DNA of 47,131 nt from Nocardia carnea (lineage in GTDB: Bacteria; Actinomycetota; Actinomycetes; Mycobacteriales; Mycobacteriaceae): contig NZ_JARWOV010000068.1 of assembly GCF_029868855.1 (NCBI RefSeq), positions 1 through 47,131 of the forward strand, written 5' to 3'. This document shows, piece after piece, positions 1 to 8,130 of the stretch. Below the pieces are notes generated by a model. That model was not told where the DNA came from. It made no database searches and saw only the letters and a program-made list of their open reading frames with translations. The position numbers and the translations under genes are program-made. Every line of letters starts with the position of its first letter. The stretch's first letter is position 1.

Positions 1-140
1 GACCGGTGCCGGTCGGGCACGATGGATGATGCGCTGGAAGCCTGCGGTCAACGCGTTCGCGATCACCTTCGCCGACCGCTGGCCCGACGCCCGAACCTAC
101 TGAGAGAAACCGCCGGAAACACCTTTAGCGAGATAGTCCC
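1..140 (+). mobile_element. Right end of an IS256-family insertion sequence, cut by the window edge
   Basis: The first 103 bases encode the C-terminal end of a transposase. The 37 bases after its stop, running to the 'gcgagatagtccc' segment, look like the terminal inverted repeat of an IS256-type element; read inward from the other strand this repeat begins GGGACTATCTCGC. Only one end is in the window, so neither the matching repeat nor the target duplication can be checked. The element lies downstream of the T7SS-type operon on the opposite strand. Confidence 0.6.
2..103 (+). CDS. IS256-family transposase, C-terminal fragment
   Basis: This partial frame enters from the left edge and stops at TGA 101-103. 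The peptide contains RWMMRWKPAVNAFAITFADR, which matches the conserved WK-x-ALNAFAITF end of IS256-class (DDE) transposases. The catalytic DDE domain lies outside the window. Whether the full element is intact is unknown. Family assignment rests on this short but characteristic tail. Confidence 0.7.
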   Translation, partial: TGAGRARWMMRWKPAVNAFAITFADRWPDARTY

Positions 141-258
141 GGTCATGGCAATCGTGCTGCGCCGGACCGGACACACCGTTCAGACCGGCCATCATCATGG
201 CGGCGAAGCCAGTGCGGGTTACCCGAAAAAAGCCTGCGCGCGGACCTCGAACGGTCGG

Positions 259-1119
259 CTAAATGGTGGCCCAGCGGTTCAGTGCCGCCGGAGTTCCGAG
301 TTCCATCCGAGCCTCGGTAGTGTGGGCGTAATAGGTCAGGAATCGGAACAACCGGTGGGCATCGGCGGCGAGACGAGGACATTCGAGGACGACCGCTCCG
401 TCTGGCGCCTGAACTTCCAGTTTCCAGAACCGATACGAATTACTTCCGAATCGGATGGATGGCGTGCGCAGGTGATTCCGTACAGCTCCCTCCCAGCCGA
501 TAACGCATATCAACGGGGTGTTCTCCATCGACGAAGCAAGCACACCGGTCACATCCGACCACGGCAGAGTCATCCGGGAACTCCAGCCCTCGTATACGAT
601 CTCCTGTGGCGTGAGCACGAGACTCGCCCTGCGAATCCGACCGGCCAGAGCGAGACCCGGTGTCGACGCGAAGAATAATCCCATACAGAACAACGCGAGC
701 GCAGGAATCCAGAGAATCGGCTGCCCCGATACCGCGATTTCGAGACTCGCTCCGAGCAGCAGCACCGCGAAACAGAAGCACATCAATTGGTTCAAAGCGA
801 AGATTGGAATCGCGCCGGGAATGGCAGTGGCGCCTAGGCCGTCCACCGAGTCCAGTCGGATCCTGCTGGTGCTACGTGTTCGCGTGACAAGCCCCGCGAT
901 TCCCGTGACCGCGAGGACGAGCATCGAGATTCCCAGTAGAGCCACGTATTTCGAGGCGGCATGGCCGAACTTGTCGGCGCTCCCCCAGCCGGCCATTGCC
1001 AGCACGAAGCACATGGCCGCAAACCCGGCCAACAAGACGGTCGACAGCAGTATTGTTCCGACATAGCGACCCGAGGTCCGCCAGGCGGCAGGACTCATCA
1101 TTCGGTCAGAAGATCGCAT
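259..1119 (-). CDS. Membrane protein with a C-terminal PH-like domain
   Basis: About 286 aa. Four hydrophobic segments fill the first two thirds (around YVGTILLSTVLLAGF, YVALLGISMLVLAV, IPIFALNQLMCFCFAVLLL and ILWIPALALFCMGLFF). A soluble tail follows with the pattern 'SLVLTPQEIVYEG...LPWSDV', typical of bacterial PH-like membrane proteins. I chose the ATG at 1119 because GAAGG lies about 6 bases upstream; the open frame extends to 1173. It overlaps the end of the upstream T7SS-type gene by 14 bases, so it is probably the last gene of that operon. No catalytic motif is visible and its function is unknown. A similar architecture occurs at 41943-42584. Confidence 0.75.
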   Translation of the reverse strand: MRSSDRMMSPAAWRTSGRYVGTILLSTVLLAGFAAMCFVLAMAGWGSADKFGHAASKYVALLGISMLVLAVTGIAGLVTRTRSTSRIRLDSVDGLGATAIPGAIPIFALNQLMCFCFAVLLLGASLEIAVSGQPILWIPALALFCMGLFFASTPGLALAGRIRRASLVLTPQEIVYEGWSSRMTLPWSDVTGVLASSMENTPLICVIGWEGAVRNHLRTPSIRFGSNSYRFWKLEVQAPDGAVVLECPRLAADAHRLFRFLTYYAHTTEARMELGTPAALNRWATI

Positions 1120-2194
1120 TCCACGCCTTCGACACCCCACCACCGATGGCATCGCCCGTAGCCTCGAACGCATCGATACCTCCGTTGATCGCGCTGCCTA
1201 CGCTGAGGCCATCCTGGTACAGAGCATCGACAGCACCAGAAGTGAAAAGCCCAGCGCCGGCGCCGACGACTGTGCCCACTGCGGCACCGCCAATGTTACC
1301 AACCACCGGAAAGAAGCTGCCGAGGATAGCTCCCGTGGCAGCGCCCGCAGCAACGGATGCACCGAAGCCCGCCGCGCCCGATACAACTGCCTGCTCAACA
1401 GGTTTGCCGTTGTGGATGTCGTAAACGACACCTGCAATCGCAAGCGCGCCGCCTACCCTGAATCCAATCTTCGCGGACTTGGTCTTCGCATTTGATGCCT
1501 GCTCATTGAGAGCGGTGGCTGTGCCCGAAAAATCACGCGCGAAATGCATGTTGCGATAAACAACTTCACGCGGCGACCCGACCGGCGCGAACCTGGCGTC
1601 GTCCATCAACGCGGTCGCAAGCGAAGAAGCGCTCGATGCACTCTGCAGAAGCTTCGATGCATGTCTTGTAGCCATCACTCCAGCCGCACCATTGATCATG
1701 TCACCGATGACGAGGAACCATTTGTCTTTGACGTCGTTGACCATATTGTTCCAGGTGGTGCCCCAGAATTCTTCGGTGTCCCGGACCTTCTCGGCTTCCG
1801 CGGATACTGTGCTGTAGGCGGCGACCTTCGTGGCGTCGTCATCGGAGGGCTTCTCGATTGTGGTGCCGGTCAAGGTCAACCCAGCCTCGGTGGCATGGGT
1901 TCTGACTGTCGACATATCGAGCTGCGCCTGCTGGACCTGCCCTGCCAGGGTCTCGAGCGCTGTCGCATATTTCTGCACTTCAGTGAGAAAGGTATTCGCT
2001 TTGGTGGCCGCCTCGCGTGTCTTTGTGACGAAGGCGTCTCCCGATTCCCCATCCCAGCCGGATTCTGCAAGGCCGCGGACCTTGTCGAGATCATTGACAG
2101 CCGTTGAGAGTTGATTGCCGAGCGTGTCACGCAGCCACGCTGCGCTGGCACGGATGCTTGCCGGATCCCCCTCGATCTTCGTATCGATAGTCAC
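1106..2194 (-). CDS. T7SS substrate: WXG-like N-terminus with glycine-zipper C-terminus
   Basis: 362 aa with a GTG start, 3 bases after the EspC-like gene. The first ~110 residues are a predicted helical hairpin with 'SGWDGESGDAF', a WXG100-like turn seen in ESX/LXG-type secreted proteins. The C-terminal ~100 residues hold long Gly/Ala runs (VVSGAAGFGASVAAGAATGA, then GGAAVGTVVGAGAGLF), a glycine-zipper hairpin that could insert into a membrane. There is no enzyme motif, so it could be a pore-forming effector or a structural substrate. Order with its neighbours (SAV_915-like, EspC-like, this, membrane protein) suggests a small secretion-substrate operon without core machinery. Confidence 0.75.
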   Translation of the reverse strand: MTIDTKIEGDPASIRASAAWLRDTLGNQLSTAVNDLDKVRGLAESGWDGESGDAFVTKTREAATKANTFLTEVQKYATALETLAGQVQQAQLDMSTVRTHATEAGLTLTGTTIEKPSDDDATKVAAYSTVSAEAEKVRDTEEFWGTTWNNMVNDVKDKWFLVIGDMINGAAGVMATRHASKLLQSASSASSLATALMDDARFAPVGSPREVVYRNMHFARDFSGTATALNEQASNAKTKSAKIGFRVGGALAIAGVVYDIHNGKPVEQAVVSGAAGFGASVAAGAATGAILGSFFPVVGNIGGAAVGTVVGAGAGLFTSGAVDALYQDGLSVGSAINGGIDAFEATGDAIGGGVSKAWNAIF

Positions 2195-2197
2195 GGC

Positions 2198-2488
2198 TCA
2201 GCTCGCATCCCAGCTTTTCCGGAGAACGTCATCGGCGGTCGTGTCGTCCTGTTCCTTGTATTTGTTCGCGGCATCGGTCACCGCGGAGCCACTGGCCGCC
2301 ATGCCGACGACGAGCTGTCCCGCACCATCCATGATCACCGACAGGAGGGCGAGTACTGACGGTGTGATAACACCGGCATCCAGGGTGTCCGGTGTCTTTT
2401 CGTTGGTCGCATCGAGTTCCGTACTGGACGTCGCCAGCGTGTTCGCGATGGTCGCCAGCGCGTTCTGGTCGATATACAACTCTGTCAT
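2198..2488 (-). CDS. EspC-like (ESX-1 secretion-associated, DUF2580-type) small protein
   Basis: 96 aa, almost wholly helical and without cysteine. The N-terminus 'ELYIDQNALATIANTLATSS' and the C-terminal 'VTDAANKYKEQDDTTADDV' match the EspC/DUF2580 pattern of small T7SS targets; 'YKEQDD' resembles the YxxxD/E secretion signal near the C-terminus. The start overlaps the upstream stop by 4 bases (ATGA), and GGGAG lies upstream. It probably heterodimerises with a neighbouring secreted protein. Family assignment is from pattern only. Confidence 0.8.
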   Translation of the reverse strand: MTELYIDQNALATIANTLATSSTELDATNEKTPDTLDAGVITPSVLALLSVIMDGAGQLVVGMAASGSAVTDAANKYKEQDDTTADDVLRKSWDAS

Positions 2489-3198
2489 GATGGGAAACTC
2501 CCCCGGTGTTCATCCGGAATATGGATATCGAGCAGCAGAACATCGAATGGCTGGTCCTGCTGCACCGAATCAAGTGCCACCGTGGGCGTCCACATCCACG
2601 GCTGATCATCACCGCAGCATGTCAGGAGTCGGTCGAGCGCCGAGTACGCCAGGCAGGCCACCCGACCGTCGCGCATCTGCCGCAGCATGATTCGCGCATC
2701 CTCGACCCTGTCCACATGAGTCATGGTCGGCAGATAGACAACAGGCGGGAAGTTCTTCGGAATCGAGGTGGCACCCGAATCGTCTCGACGTCCACTTGGT
2801 TGGGCAGGCTCGGCGGCATCACTCCGCCCGGCAAGGACTGGTTCGTTGTTCGCCCGATGAGCGTCGTGGTTCTCCCGATCGGCAGCCGGCGTATCTGACG
2901 TAGCCGAAGGTGACATGCCATAGCTCGCCGCTGAATAGCTGGTGCTCGGGGGACGGAGTCGCGCGAATGCTTCCTCCGGAGACAGTCTGGTTGCGGGCGC
3001 GGTGACAGGCCCGAGGTCGCTTTGGCTCGTGGAGCCGGCCTCCGTCGGCCGATGGGCAGCAGGCTCCTGGGAGGCCGGAGTTGGAGAGGGCGGCGGCGCA
3101 ACCGGCGCGTCGCCGAGATTGAGCGACGAATACAGGTTACCCGGATTGTTCGGATGATCAGTGCCATCAGCGAATGGGTCATGATGCGATACAGGCAT
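2485..3198 (-). CDS. SAV_915-like protein with Pro-rich N-terminal half
   Basis: About 237 aa. Residues 1-150 are low-complexity and rich in Pro, Ser, Ala and Asp. The last ~80 residues form a compact domain (VVYLPTMTHVDRVEDARIML, then RVACLAYSALDRLL and VLLLDIHIPD) resembling SAV_915/SseB-like domains encoded near actinobacterial T7SS substrates. I chose the ATG at 3198, 7 bases after GAGG; a GTG lies one codon upstream. First gene of the minus-strand operon and translationally coupled to the EspC-like gene. Function unknown; a cytoplasmic partner of the secreted proteins is an inference. Confidence 0.65.
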   Translation of the reverse strand: MPVSHHDPFADGTDHPNNPGNLYSSLNLGDAPVAPPPSPTPASQEPAAHRPTEAGSTSQSDLGPVTAPATRLSPEEAFARLRPPSTSYSAASYGMSPSATSDTPAADRENHDAHRANNEPVLAGRSDAAEPAQPSGRRDDSGATSIPKNFPPVVYLPTMTHVDRVEDARIMLRQMRDGRVACLAYSALDRLLTCCGDDQPWMWTPTVALDSVQQDQPFDVLLLDIHIPDEHRGSFPS

Positions 3199-3201
3199 CA
3201 C

Positions 3202-3527
3202 GGCACCTCACAGATCTTCTACAGGCTGAGACAGACGAATTGCGATATTTCATGTTCAATCCGAATCCCCCTACCTCATAGCTCTATTCGACCGTTGCAT
3301 ACCCTGCCCGGCACACCGCCGGTTGTCAAGATGCCTGCCTGGAGATTCACCAAGGCCTGCGCTACACCGGCCATCACCACGAACTCCGGTGCTGGCTTCC
3401 GGAGCCAGAGCAATTTCCGGTCAAGCGACCACGCAATTCCGACAAGGATTAGTCAGTCATGTTCGGTACGCAATTCACAGCAACTCGTGGGATTCTCTCA
3501 TGTCCGTGGAGCAGTATGCACTTCCGA
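3202..3527. other. Intergenic region upstream of the T7SS-type operon
   Basis: 326 bases between the end of the GNAT gene and the first gene of the operon, both on the minus strand. It should carry the operon promoter. GAGG of the ribosome binding site is at its right border. A short plus-strand frame around 3340-3440 has some coding character but no start or ribosome site, so I do not call it. No convincing hairpin or -10/-35 pair was found. Confidence 0.4.
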
Positions 3528-4076
3528 TCACAGCGGCAGTGCGCGAATCAGAACGTCGAACGTCGGCGCGCCCTCCCAATTGGGTCGCAGCGAACCAATC
3601 CGGGACCAGCCCCATTTCCGATATCGCGCGTAAGCGTTCTCGTTTGTCGGGTCCACCAGCAGCGTCGCCCGCCGTTCCCGCCGGCCACCCAACAACTCGT
3701 CGTGCAGGGCTCGCGCGTGACCTCGGCCGGTGTGCTCACGCACGACCATGATCTCTGACAGCGCAAACGTCCGCGTCCCGTCCTCCTTCGTGAATTCGGG
3801 TTCGTCTTTGTCGAGTCGCAGACCGTTCCACCAGCGGGAATTATCGTTGATCGGCCACCCCCACGCCTGCCCGATCGCCTCACCATCGGAGTACAGCACC
3901 ACCAGATCGAATCCGGCACTGTTCGTGTAGGCGTCGAATCGGCGCATGGCCACTTCCAGCGACTCGAACGGATCGCCACTGGCGATGGATTCTGCGTAGG
4001 CACGCGCGTACACATCCTGAACGGTGTCGCGAATCTCACGAGCGCCTGAAGGATCGTGCCGACGAAATTCAGTCAA
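3528..4076 (-). CDS. GNAT-family N-acetyltransferase
   Basis: 182 aa with a TTG start and GAAAGG about 9 bases upstream. The acetyl-CoA-binding motif A is visible as 'IMVVREHTGRGHARALHDEL' (R-x-x-G-x-G/A pattern), followed by 'NENAYARYRKWGW', the usual motif B helix where a residue moves next to the acetyl group. The N-terminal half should bind the acceptor, which cannot be deduced. The gene overlaps the upstream XRE regulator by 8 bases, so the pair is co-transcribed and the regulator may control it. Confidence 0.85.
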   Translation of the reverse strand: MTEFRRHDPSGAREIRDTVQDVYARAYAESIASGDPFESLEVAMRRFDAYTNSAGFDLVVLYSDGEAIGQAWGWPINDNSRWWNGLRLDKDEPEFTKEDGTRTFALSEIMVVREHTGRGHARALHDELLGGRRERRATLLVDPTNENAYARYRKWGWSRIGSLRPNWEGAPTFDVLIRALPL

Positions 4077-5364
4077 CTGTCAGGCCTTTCGTCGTGGCGA
4101 GGGCGTCGAACCGCGCCTGAAACTCTTCACCCTCGGAACCGGTGTCTATCGCGAGCCGGATCGGCTCCAGCACCCGCAAGGTCCGCGGGGACGCAACCGA
4201 TTCCTCCAGGACGTCGAGGACCGGCCGCGCCGCATCAATGGCGCCTGGTATGTCACCGGTGTGGGCAAGCGTAGCCGCGAACCAGGCGACGGCGAGCGCA
4301 GCATTGCGGACACCCGCCGGCTCCGCTGCCGCGACCTCGTACAGAGTCAATGCACGTCCGTGGCTTCCGGTGTCAGCGTATGCCCGTGCCTCATGGCCAC
4401 GTACTTCGGCGTGTGTGACAAACCGCAGCCAAGGCGCGCATTCATCGGCCGACTCGTACTCGGCGGCGGAGTCCATCTCACGCCAGGCTGTGGATATTGC
4501 GCGCGCAACACCATGGCGGTCGCCGGCCACACCACAGACGGCTGCTTCCCGAGCGGCGATCAGTGCATGAATCCGCCCCGGCGGTCGCCGCCGCACGAGA
4601 TGTCCAGTGCGCTGAAGCAGCATATGGGCATACGACGGGGAGGCAGCACCAGACCGGGCCAAATGGATGGTCTGCAGGGCGGCATTCAGTGCCGCGTGGA
4701 CGGTCAGATCATCGTCGTCGGCCGCGGACGCCAGTGACAGCGCATCGGCGTAACAACGCCGAGCAAGATCGGTCCGGTCCGCATCATGCGCGAGCCAGCC
4801 CGTTTTGACCGCCAACTCCCCCACCGCCGACATCCACGCTCGGCCAGTCTTCTCGTCGAATATCCCGCTGTGCAGTAGACCCTGGGCCTTTGTCAACGAG
4901 TCGATAGCGGCGGGCAGGAGGTTGGCACCACCGACAATTTGGTCCAACCTACCGAGTTCGGAAGTAAAGGCATTGAGGCGGTCCACATCCGCCATGCCGA
5001 TGCGGGACGGATTCCATTGCGGCAACGTCGCGACGGTGAGCGCGGCAGCCTTGCTGAATTCGCGGCGGTTCACGTCTGCCTCATCCTCTACGCCTCCAGA
5101 CGGCGAGTGTCGCGGTGCTGCGGCCCGCGGAGCGGATACGGCGAGAGCGAATCGACGCATCTGCTCCGGGCTCAGCTTGGCGAGCCAACTATCGAGGTCG
5201 GCGGCACGTTGCCCGCGCACCGGCCGCAATTCGGTGGCACGTTCCCATTTTCGCACGGTCGCCACAGACCACCCGATCTGTTCGGCGAACTGCTCCTGCG
5301 TCATCCGCAACGCCGCGTCACGCAGCGCCCGCACCTCGACCCTTGTCCAAACCTCCACGATCAT
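4069..5364 (-). CDS. XRE-family regulator with TPR-like C-terminal domain
   Basis: 431 aa from the ATG at 5364, which follows AGGGGG by 6-7 bases; the open frame runs 36 codons further upstream without a better ribosome site. Residues ~8-45 form a helix-turn-helix ('MTQEQFAEQIGWSVATVRKW'). The remaining ~330 residues are Ala-rich helices in a tetratricopeptide-like arrangement, the common architecture of actinobacterial XRE/TPR regulators that sense a ligand or peptide. It also contains 'NRREFSKAAALTVA', a frequent feature of this group. It precedes and overlaps the GNAT gene. It is divergent from the T7SS effector operon at 5650 and may regulate that too (inference). Confidence 0.8.
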   Translation of the reverse strand: MIVEVWTRVEVRALRDAALRMTQEQFAEQIGWSVATVRKWERATELRPVRGQRAADLDSWLAKLSPEQMRRFALAVSAPRAAAPRHSPSGGVEDEADVNRREFSKAAALTVATLPQWNPSRIGMADVDRLNAFTSELGRLDQIVGGANLLPAAIDSLTKAQGLLHSGIFDEKTGRAWMSAVGELAVKTGWLAHDADRTDLARRCYADALSLASAADDDDLTVHAALNAALQTIHLARSGAASPSYAHMLLQRTGHLVRRRPPGRIHALIAAREAAVCGVAGDRHGVARAISTAWREMDSAAEYESADECAPWLRFVTHAEVRGHEARAYADTGSHGRALTLYEVAAAEPAGVRNAALAVAWFAATLAHTGDIPGAIDAARPVLDVLEESVASPRTLRVLEPIRLAIDTGSEGEEFQARFDALATTKGLTVD

Positions 5365-5649
5365 GCGACGCCCCCTGTCCATGCATTCCTGCCGGAAGCG
5401 TATCGGCTCCCCGTACGGCTGTCCTCGAGATGAGGATCCCGGCCGATGATCCTCGCCGCACAGGCCTCCCATCGTATCGCTGTTCTGGCCAGCACATTAC
5501 GAAGTCGACGGCTACGGGAAGGCGCGGGGACCTGATTCAGCCAGCCGTTCGGTCAGGGCAGCCTTGGTAGGCTGTATCCCGGCTCGAAGGCGGTGCGCTC
5601 GAGGCCGCAGTTTCTGAGTCGGCACTGCCGCAGGGCATAGAGAGGCACC

Positions 5650-5947
5650 TTGTTACAGGCAGACATAGACAAGCTGAACGAGCTCGCGCAGAAGCTCGAA
5701 CAGAACGGTAAGGCTGTCGACGATCTGGACATCCGAACCAGGCCGAGCCCCGTCACTGCCCGGGATCGAGATAGATCAGTCGTTCGCCGAACTGGCCGAG
5801 AAGACCGAAGGCGCCTACCTACGAATCGCCGACCGGATGCGAGCTGTCGCCGGAGCGACGAGAGCGTGCGCCAACGACTTGAGCATGACCGATGAAGGGT
5901 TCGCGGCCAGAATGAACGAATTCGACTTCAAGCCTGCGCAGAGCTGA
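5650..5947 (+). pseudogene. ESX/WXG100-superfamily small protein, interrupted by a +1 frameshift
   Basis: A TTG start at 5650 follows AGAGG by 4-5 bases. The frame encodes 'MLQADIDKLNELAQKLEQNG' and continues to about 5748. Sense then continues in the next frame ('LPGIEIDQSFAELAEKTEGA' onward) to TGA 5945-5947. Removing one C from the CCCC run at 5748-5751 restores a ~98-aa helical protein typical of the ESX-like partner encoded before a T7SS effector. The downstream effector ATG follows the stop with no gap, so the two are translationally coupled. Frameshift could be a sequencing error or real inactivation. Confidence 0.7.
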
Positions 5948-7148
5948 ATGAGGATTTCGAAATCCCAGCTGGAGCGCTGGGACCTCACAGCCATGAACGA
6001 CTGGGCCGACGCTCTGAACAACATCAACGAGCAGGCGATACAGGCCATCGACAGCACCCGGAACTACTTCACCGACGCCGGAACCCACTGGCAGGGAGCC
6101 GCCTTCAACGCCGCGTACGAGCGCGTCTCCGAAGACCACGACCAATCCCGCCGCGTCTACTACGAAATCTCCGACGTGCCCGGCATCATCAAGAACGCGG
6201 CAACCGACCTGACTTCTCTTCGCGGCGTACTCCGCGGCAAGGCCGACGACGCAGTAGAAGCGGGTCTCCGCGTCGACGACGACTGGACCGTGCACGGAAC
6301 CGACGAGGCACAGGTCAAGCCCCATCAAGATGCGATACGGATCGCATACGATGCGCTGACCCAGGAGGTCTCCCAGCTTCGGATCGACCTCCTGAACCAG
6401 GCGGGCCTGATACGCGCGGCGGGTGACCTGCTCGGATCCGGAAACTTCATCGACGAGCAGTCGACCAATAATCGACGACAAGCACTCGCGAAGCTCTTCC
6501 ACGATGACCTGCTCGCCCGGTTCAACGTCCCAGTGGACCCCGATGGCATGACCACCTGGCCCAAGCCGCCGCTCAATTGGGGTTTCGGCAGCCAGAAGAT
6601 GACAGCCGAAGAAGCGCGTCTTCTGGACGATCTAGGGCTCCTGGGAGCCCGCGACGCCTACGGCATCTACAAGACCGCTATCCATGAATCCGAGAACGTA
6701 TTCGACAGGGCCGGGATCACCGATGGCCATTCGGACGCGTTCCGGCACGCCTACTGGAACGCCATGCTGGCGAACCGGTTCGGGCCGGAGTTCGCGCAGG
6801 AGTACACGAACGCTCACGAAGGTGTGGACACGAACTCGGCATCCGCCGAAGCGATGGACCTCCACAACAACGCGGTGGGGAAAAGAATTGCCGCCGAGCA
6901 CCCCGATGCGAAGCCCGGAAGAACTGGCGACCTACGTCAAGGAAGCGGTTCTCCGGGGCGATATGGTCGTCGTCGGGCCGGACGGCATGCTGACACCGAG
7001 CGACCAGGTCGCCATCGGCGAGACCGGACGCGCCGACGGGCCACCGGCAACGGGCGGCACCAAACCTCCACCGACCGATACGGAGTTCACCTCGGGCGGA
7101 TACAACCCGGGAAGCGACGGCGAAAGTTACGGCACCTATGACAGCTAG
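5948..7148 (+). CDS. T7SS effector with DUF6973-like C-terminal domain, +1 frameshift at 6911-6912
   Basis: The N-terminal ~200 residues are a WXG100-like helical domain ('NYFTDAGTHWQGAAFNAAYE' holds the W-x-G turn). The C-terminal domain has 'SDAFRHAYWNAMLA', 'YTNAHE' and 'AMDLHNNAVGKRIAAEHP', a His-rich arrangement like DUF6973, found at the ends of actinobacterial secreted effectors. The written frame runs to 7141 but turns into arginine-rich shadow after 'EHPDA'. The next frame continues as 'SPEELATYVKEAVLRGDMVV' to TAG 7146-7148. Dropping one A at 6911-6912 joins them into ~399 aa. His clusters suggest a metal-dependent hydrolase (inference). It overlaps the lipoprotein gene by 11 bases. 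Confidence 0.7.
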
Positions 7149-7554
7149 GAAGGTCCTGCTCGCGTTGTTGGTGTGCGCCGCTGTTGCGCTGACCGCATGT
7201 TCAGATGATAGAGGGGTTGCTTTGGAGGAAGACCAGGCACTTTCGGCCGAACTGGCCGAACTGCGCCAGAACGGCGGATCGGTCAGCCTGCACGAGCTGA
7301 CCGGCGGCAACTGGGACTCGGTTTATGTGTCGCACCAACCGGTCTCCCGCGACTACCTCGAGAGCGAAGTCGGAGGGAAGATCGACATGGACGAGACGTT
7401 CATGCAACGAGGGAACATTCTCGTCTTCCTGAAAAACGGTCAGATCTCGCGGGCAACCTACATCACCCCCGACCTGCTCCAGCCCGGTGAATACTCCAGC
7501 AGTGTCCGGATCACCGCAGACGGATACCCCGCACTGCTCCAGATGTCCGAGTAG
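7138..7554 (+). CDS. Small lipoprotein, candidate immunity protein for the upstream effector
   Basis: 138 aa. The signal peptide 'KVLLALLVCAAVALTAC' ends in an LTAC lipobox, so the mature protein is a lipid-anchored protein on the outer face of the membrane. The mature part is acidic and of mixed alpha/beta character, with no motif I recognise. Its start lies inside the last codons of the effector gene, so the two are translated together. That position is usual for cognate immunity proteins, and an external anchor fits an effector acting from outside the cell; this role is inference. Confidence 0.7.
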   Translation: MTARKVLLALLVCAAVALTACSDDRGVALEEDQALSAELAELRQNGGSVSLHELTGGNWDSVYVSHQPVSRDYLESEVGGKIDMDETFMQRGNILVFLKNGQISRATYITPDLLQPGEYSSSVRITADGYPALLQMSE

Positions 7555-7574
7555 GAGCGGGCTACGACACAATC

Positions 7575-7596
7575 GGCCGGCCGGTGGGTGCCGGCC
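7575..7596 (+). terminator. GC-rich hairpin after the effector operon
   Basis: GGCCGGC (7575-7581) pairs with GCCGGCC (7590-7596) around an 8-base loop, 20 bases after the lipoprotein stop. No T-run follows, so it would be a non-canonical actinobacterial terminator. Position supports it; the structure is short. Confidence 0.35.
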
Positions 7597-7622
7597 TGGC
7601 CTTCCTCGAAATTCCTTACCGA

Positions 7623-7808
7623 TCAGGGTCGTGCGACCAGATCGGCATCGGTGACGGTGACGAACCCCTGCCCCGAAGGCATCAAGGACTCGACGATATC
7701 GACGTGAGCGGCGTCGAGATGCCGCACCAGCGACTCTGCCAACTCGGCGGGCTTGGTTCCTGTCTCTCGGCCAGGAGCAACGCGGCATTCAATTGTTGGT
7801 CGGCGCAC
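7623..7808 (-). pseudogene. Short minus-strand ORF, probable gene remnant
   Basis: From a GTG at 7808 the frame encodes ~61 aa; the last 45 residues ('AELAESLVRHLDAAHVDIVE', then 'GQGFVTVTDADLVARP') have coding character while the first ~15 are arginine-rich shadow. There is no clear ribosome site. I do not recognise the family. It is most simply the surviving C-terminal end of a lost gene. Confidence 0.3.
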
Positions 7809-7839
7809 TGCTGTGCACCGGCATACCGAGCGGAAGCGT

Positions 7840-7870
7840 AGCAGTTTCCTATTACTGCTGTCCCTGGGAC
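7840..7870 (+). promoter_or_regulatory. Conserved upstream motif of tiny-gene cassette, copy A
   Basis: The inverted repeat AGCAGT (7840-7845) / ACTGCT (7854-7859) surrounds TTCCTATT and is followed by a CCTGGGAC segment. Nearly the same sequence occurs at the same relative position in copy B (15837-15868), while flanking bases differ more. Conservation in a non-coding stretch upstream of a GGAGG-GTG start marks a promoter or operator. Confidence 0.5.
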
Positions 7871-8009
7871 CGCGAAGGCCGGTCGATGACGCTTGATCCA
7901 GCCCCGGCGCCGGGTCGAACCGCGTTGACGGCCCGCACATTACGAGGCCGCCGATCGCGGAAATCCCCGGCGCCGGGTGCACGCCAAGACATCCCACCCA
8001 GGAGGCACT

Positions 8010-8130
8010 GTGCGCGAACGACCACCTCGGCCCGCACGAACTCGACGCCGTACTGGACATCTGCGACGTGGAAACCGTGCTACCGCGTCTCAGCTTCCCA
8101 CGCTGGACCGCCACGCAGGACACACCATGA
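8010..8130 (+). pseudogene. Deleted remnant of the cassette's first two genes, copy A
   Basis: The GTG at 8010 follows GGAGG and begins with the same RERP coding as gene 1 of copy B. Within five codons the sequence jumps to the end of gene 2: in the second frame it reads 'HLGPHELDAVLDICDVETVL', matching 'HLSPLELNEVLDIADVETVL' of copy B, and stops at TGA 8128-8130. Compared with copy B about 370 bases are missing. In the gene 1 frame the deletion fuses the start to the downstream 27-residue peptide, giving a possible 66-aa product. Confidence 0.65.

Noticed and set aside
3313..3436. Plus-strand coding-like stretch between T7SS and GNAT genes
   Set aside because: No start codon with a ribosome site and too short to assess.
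5740..5760. Programmed ribosomal frameshift in the ESX-like gene
   Set aside because: No slippery heptamer or downstream stem is visible, and similar indels recur in unrelated genes, so error or decay is simpler.
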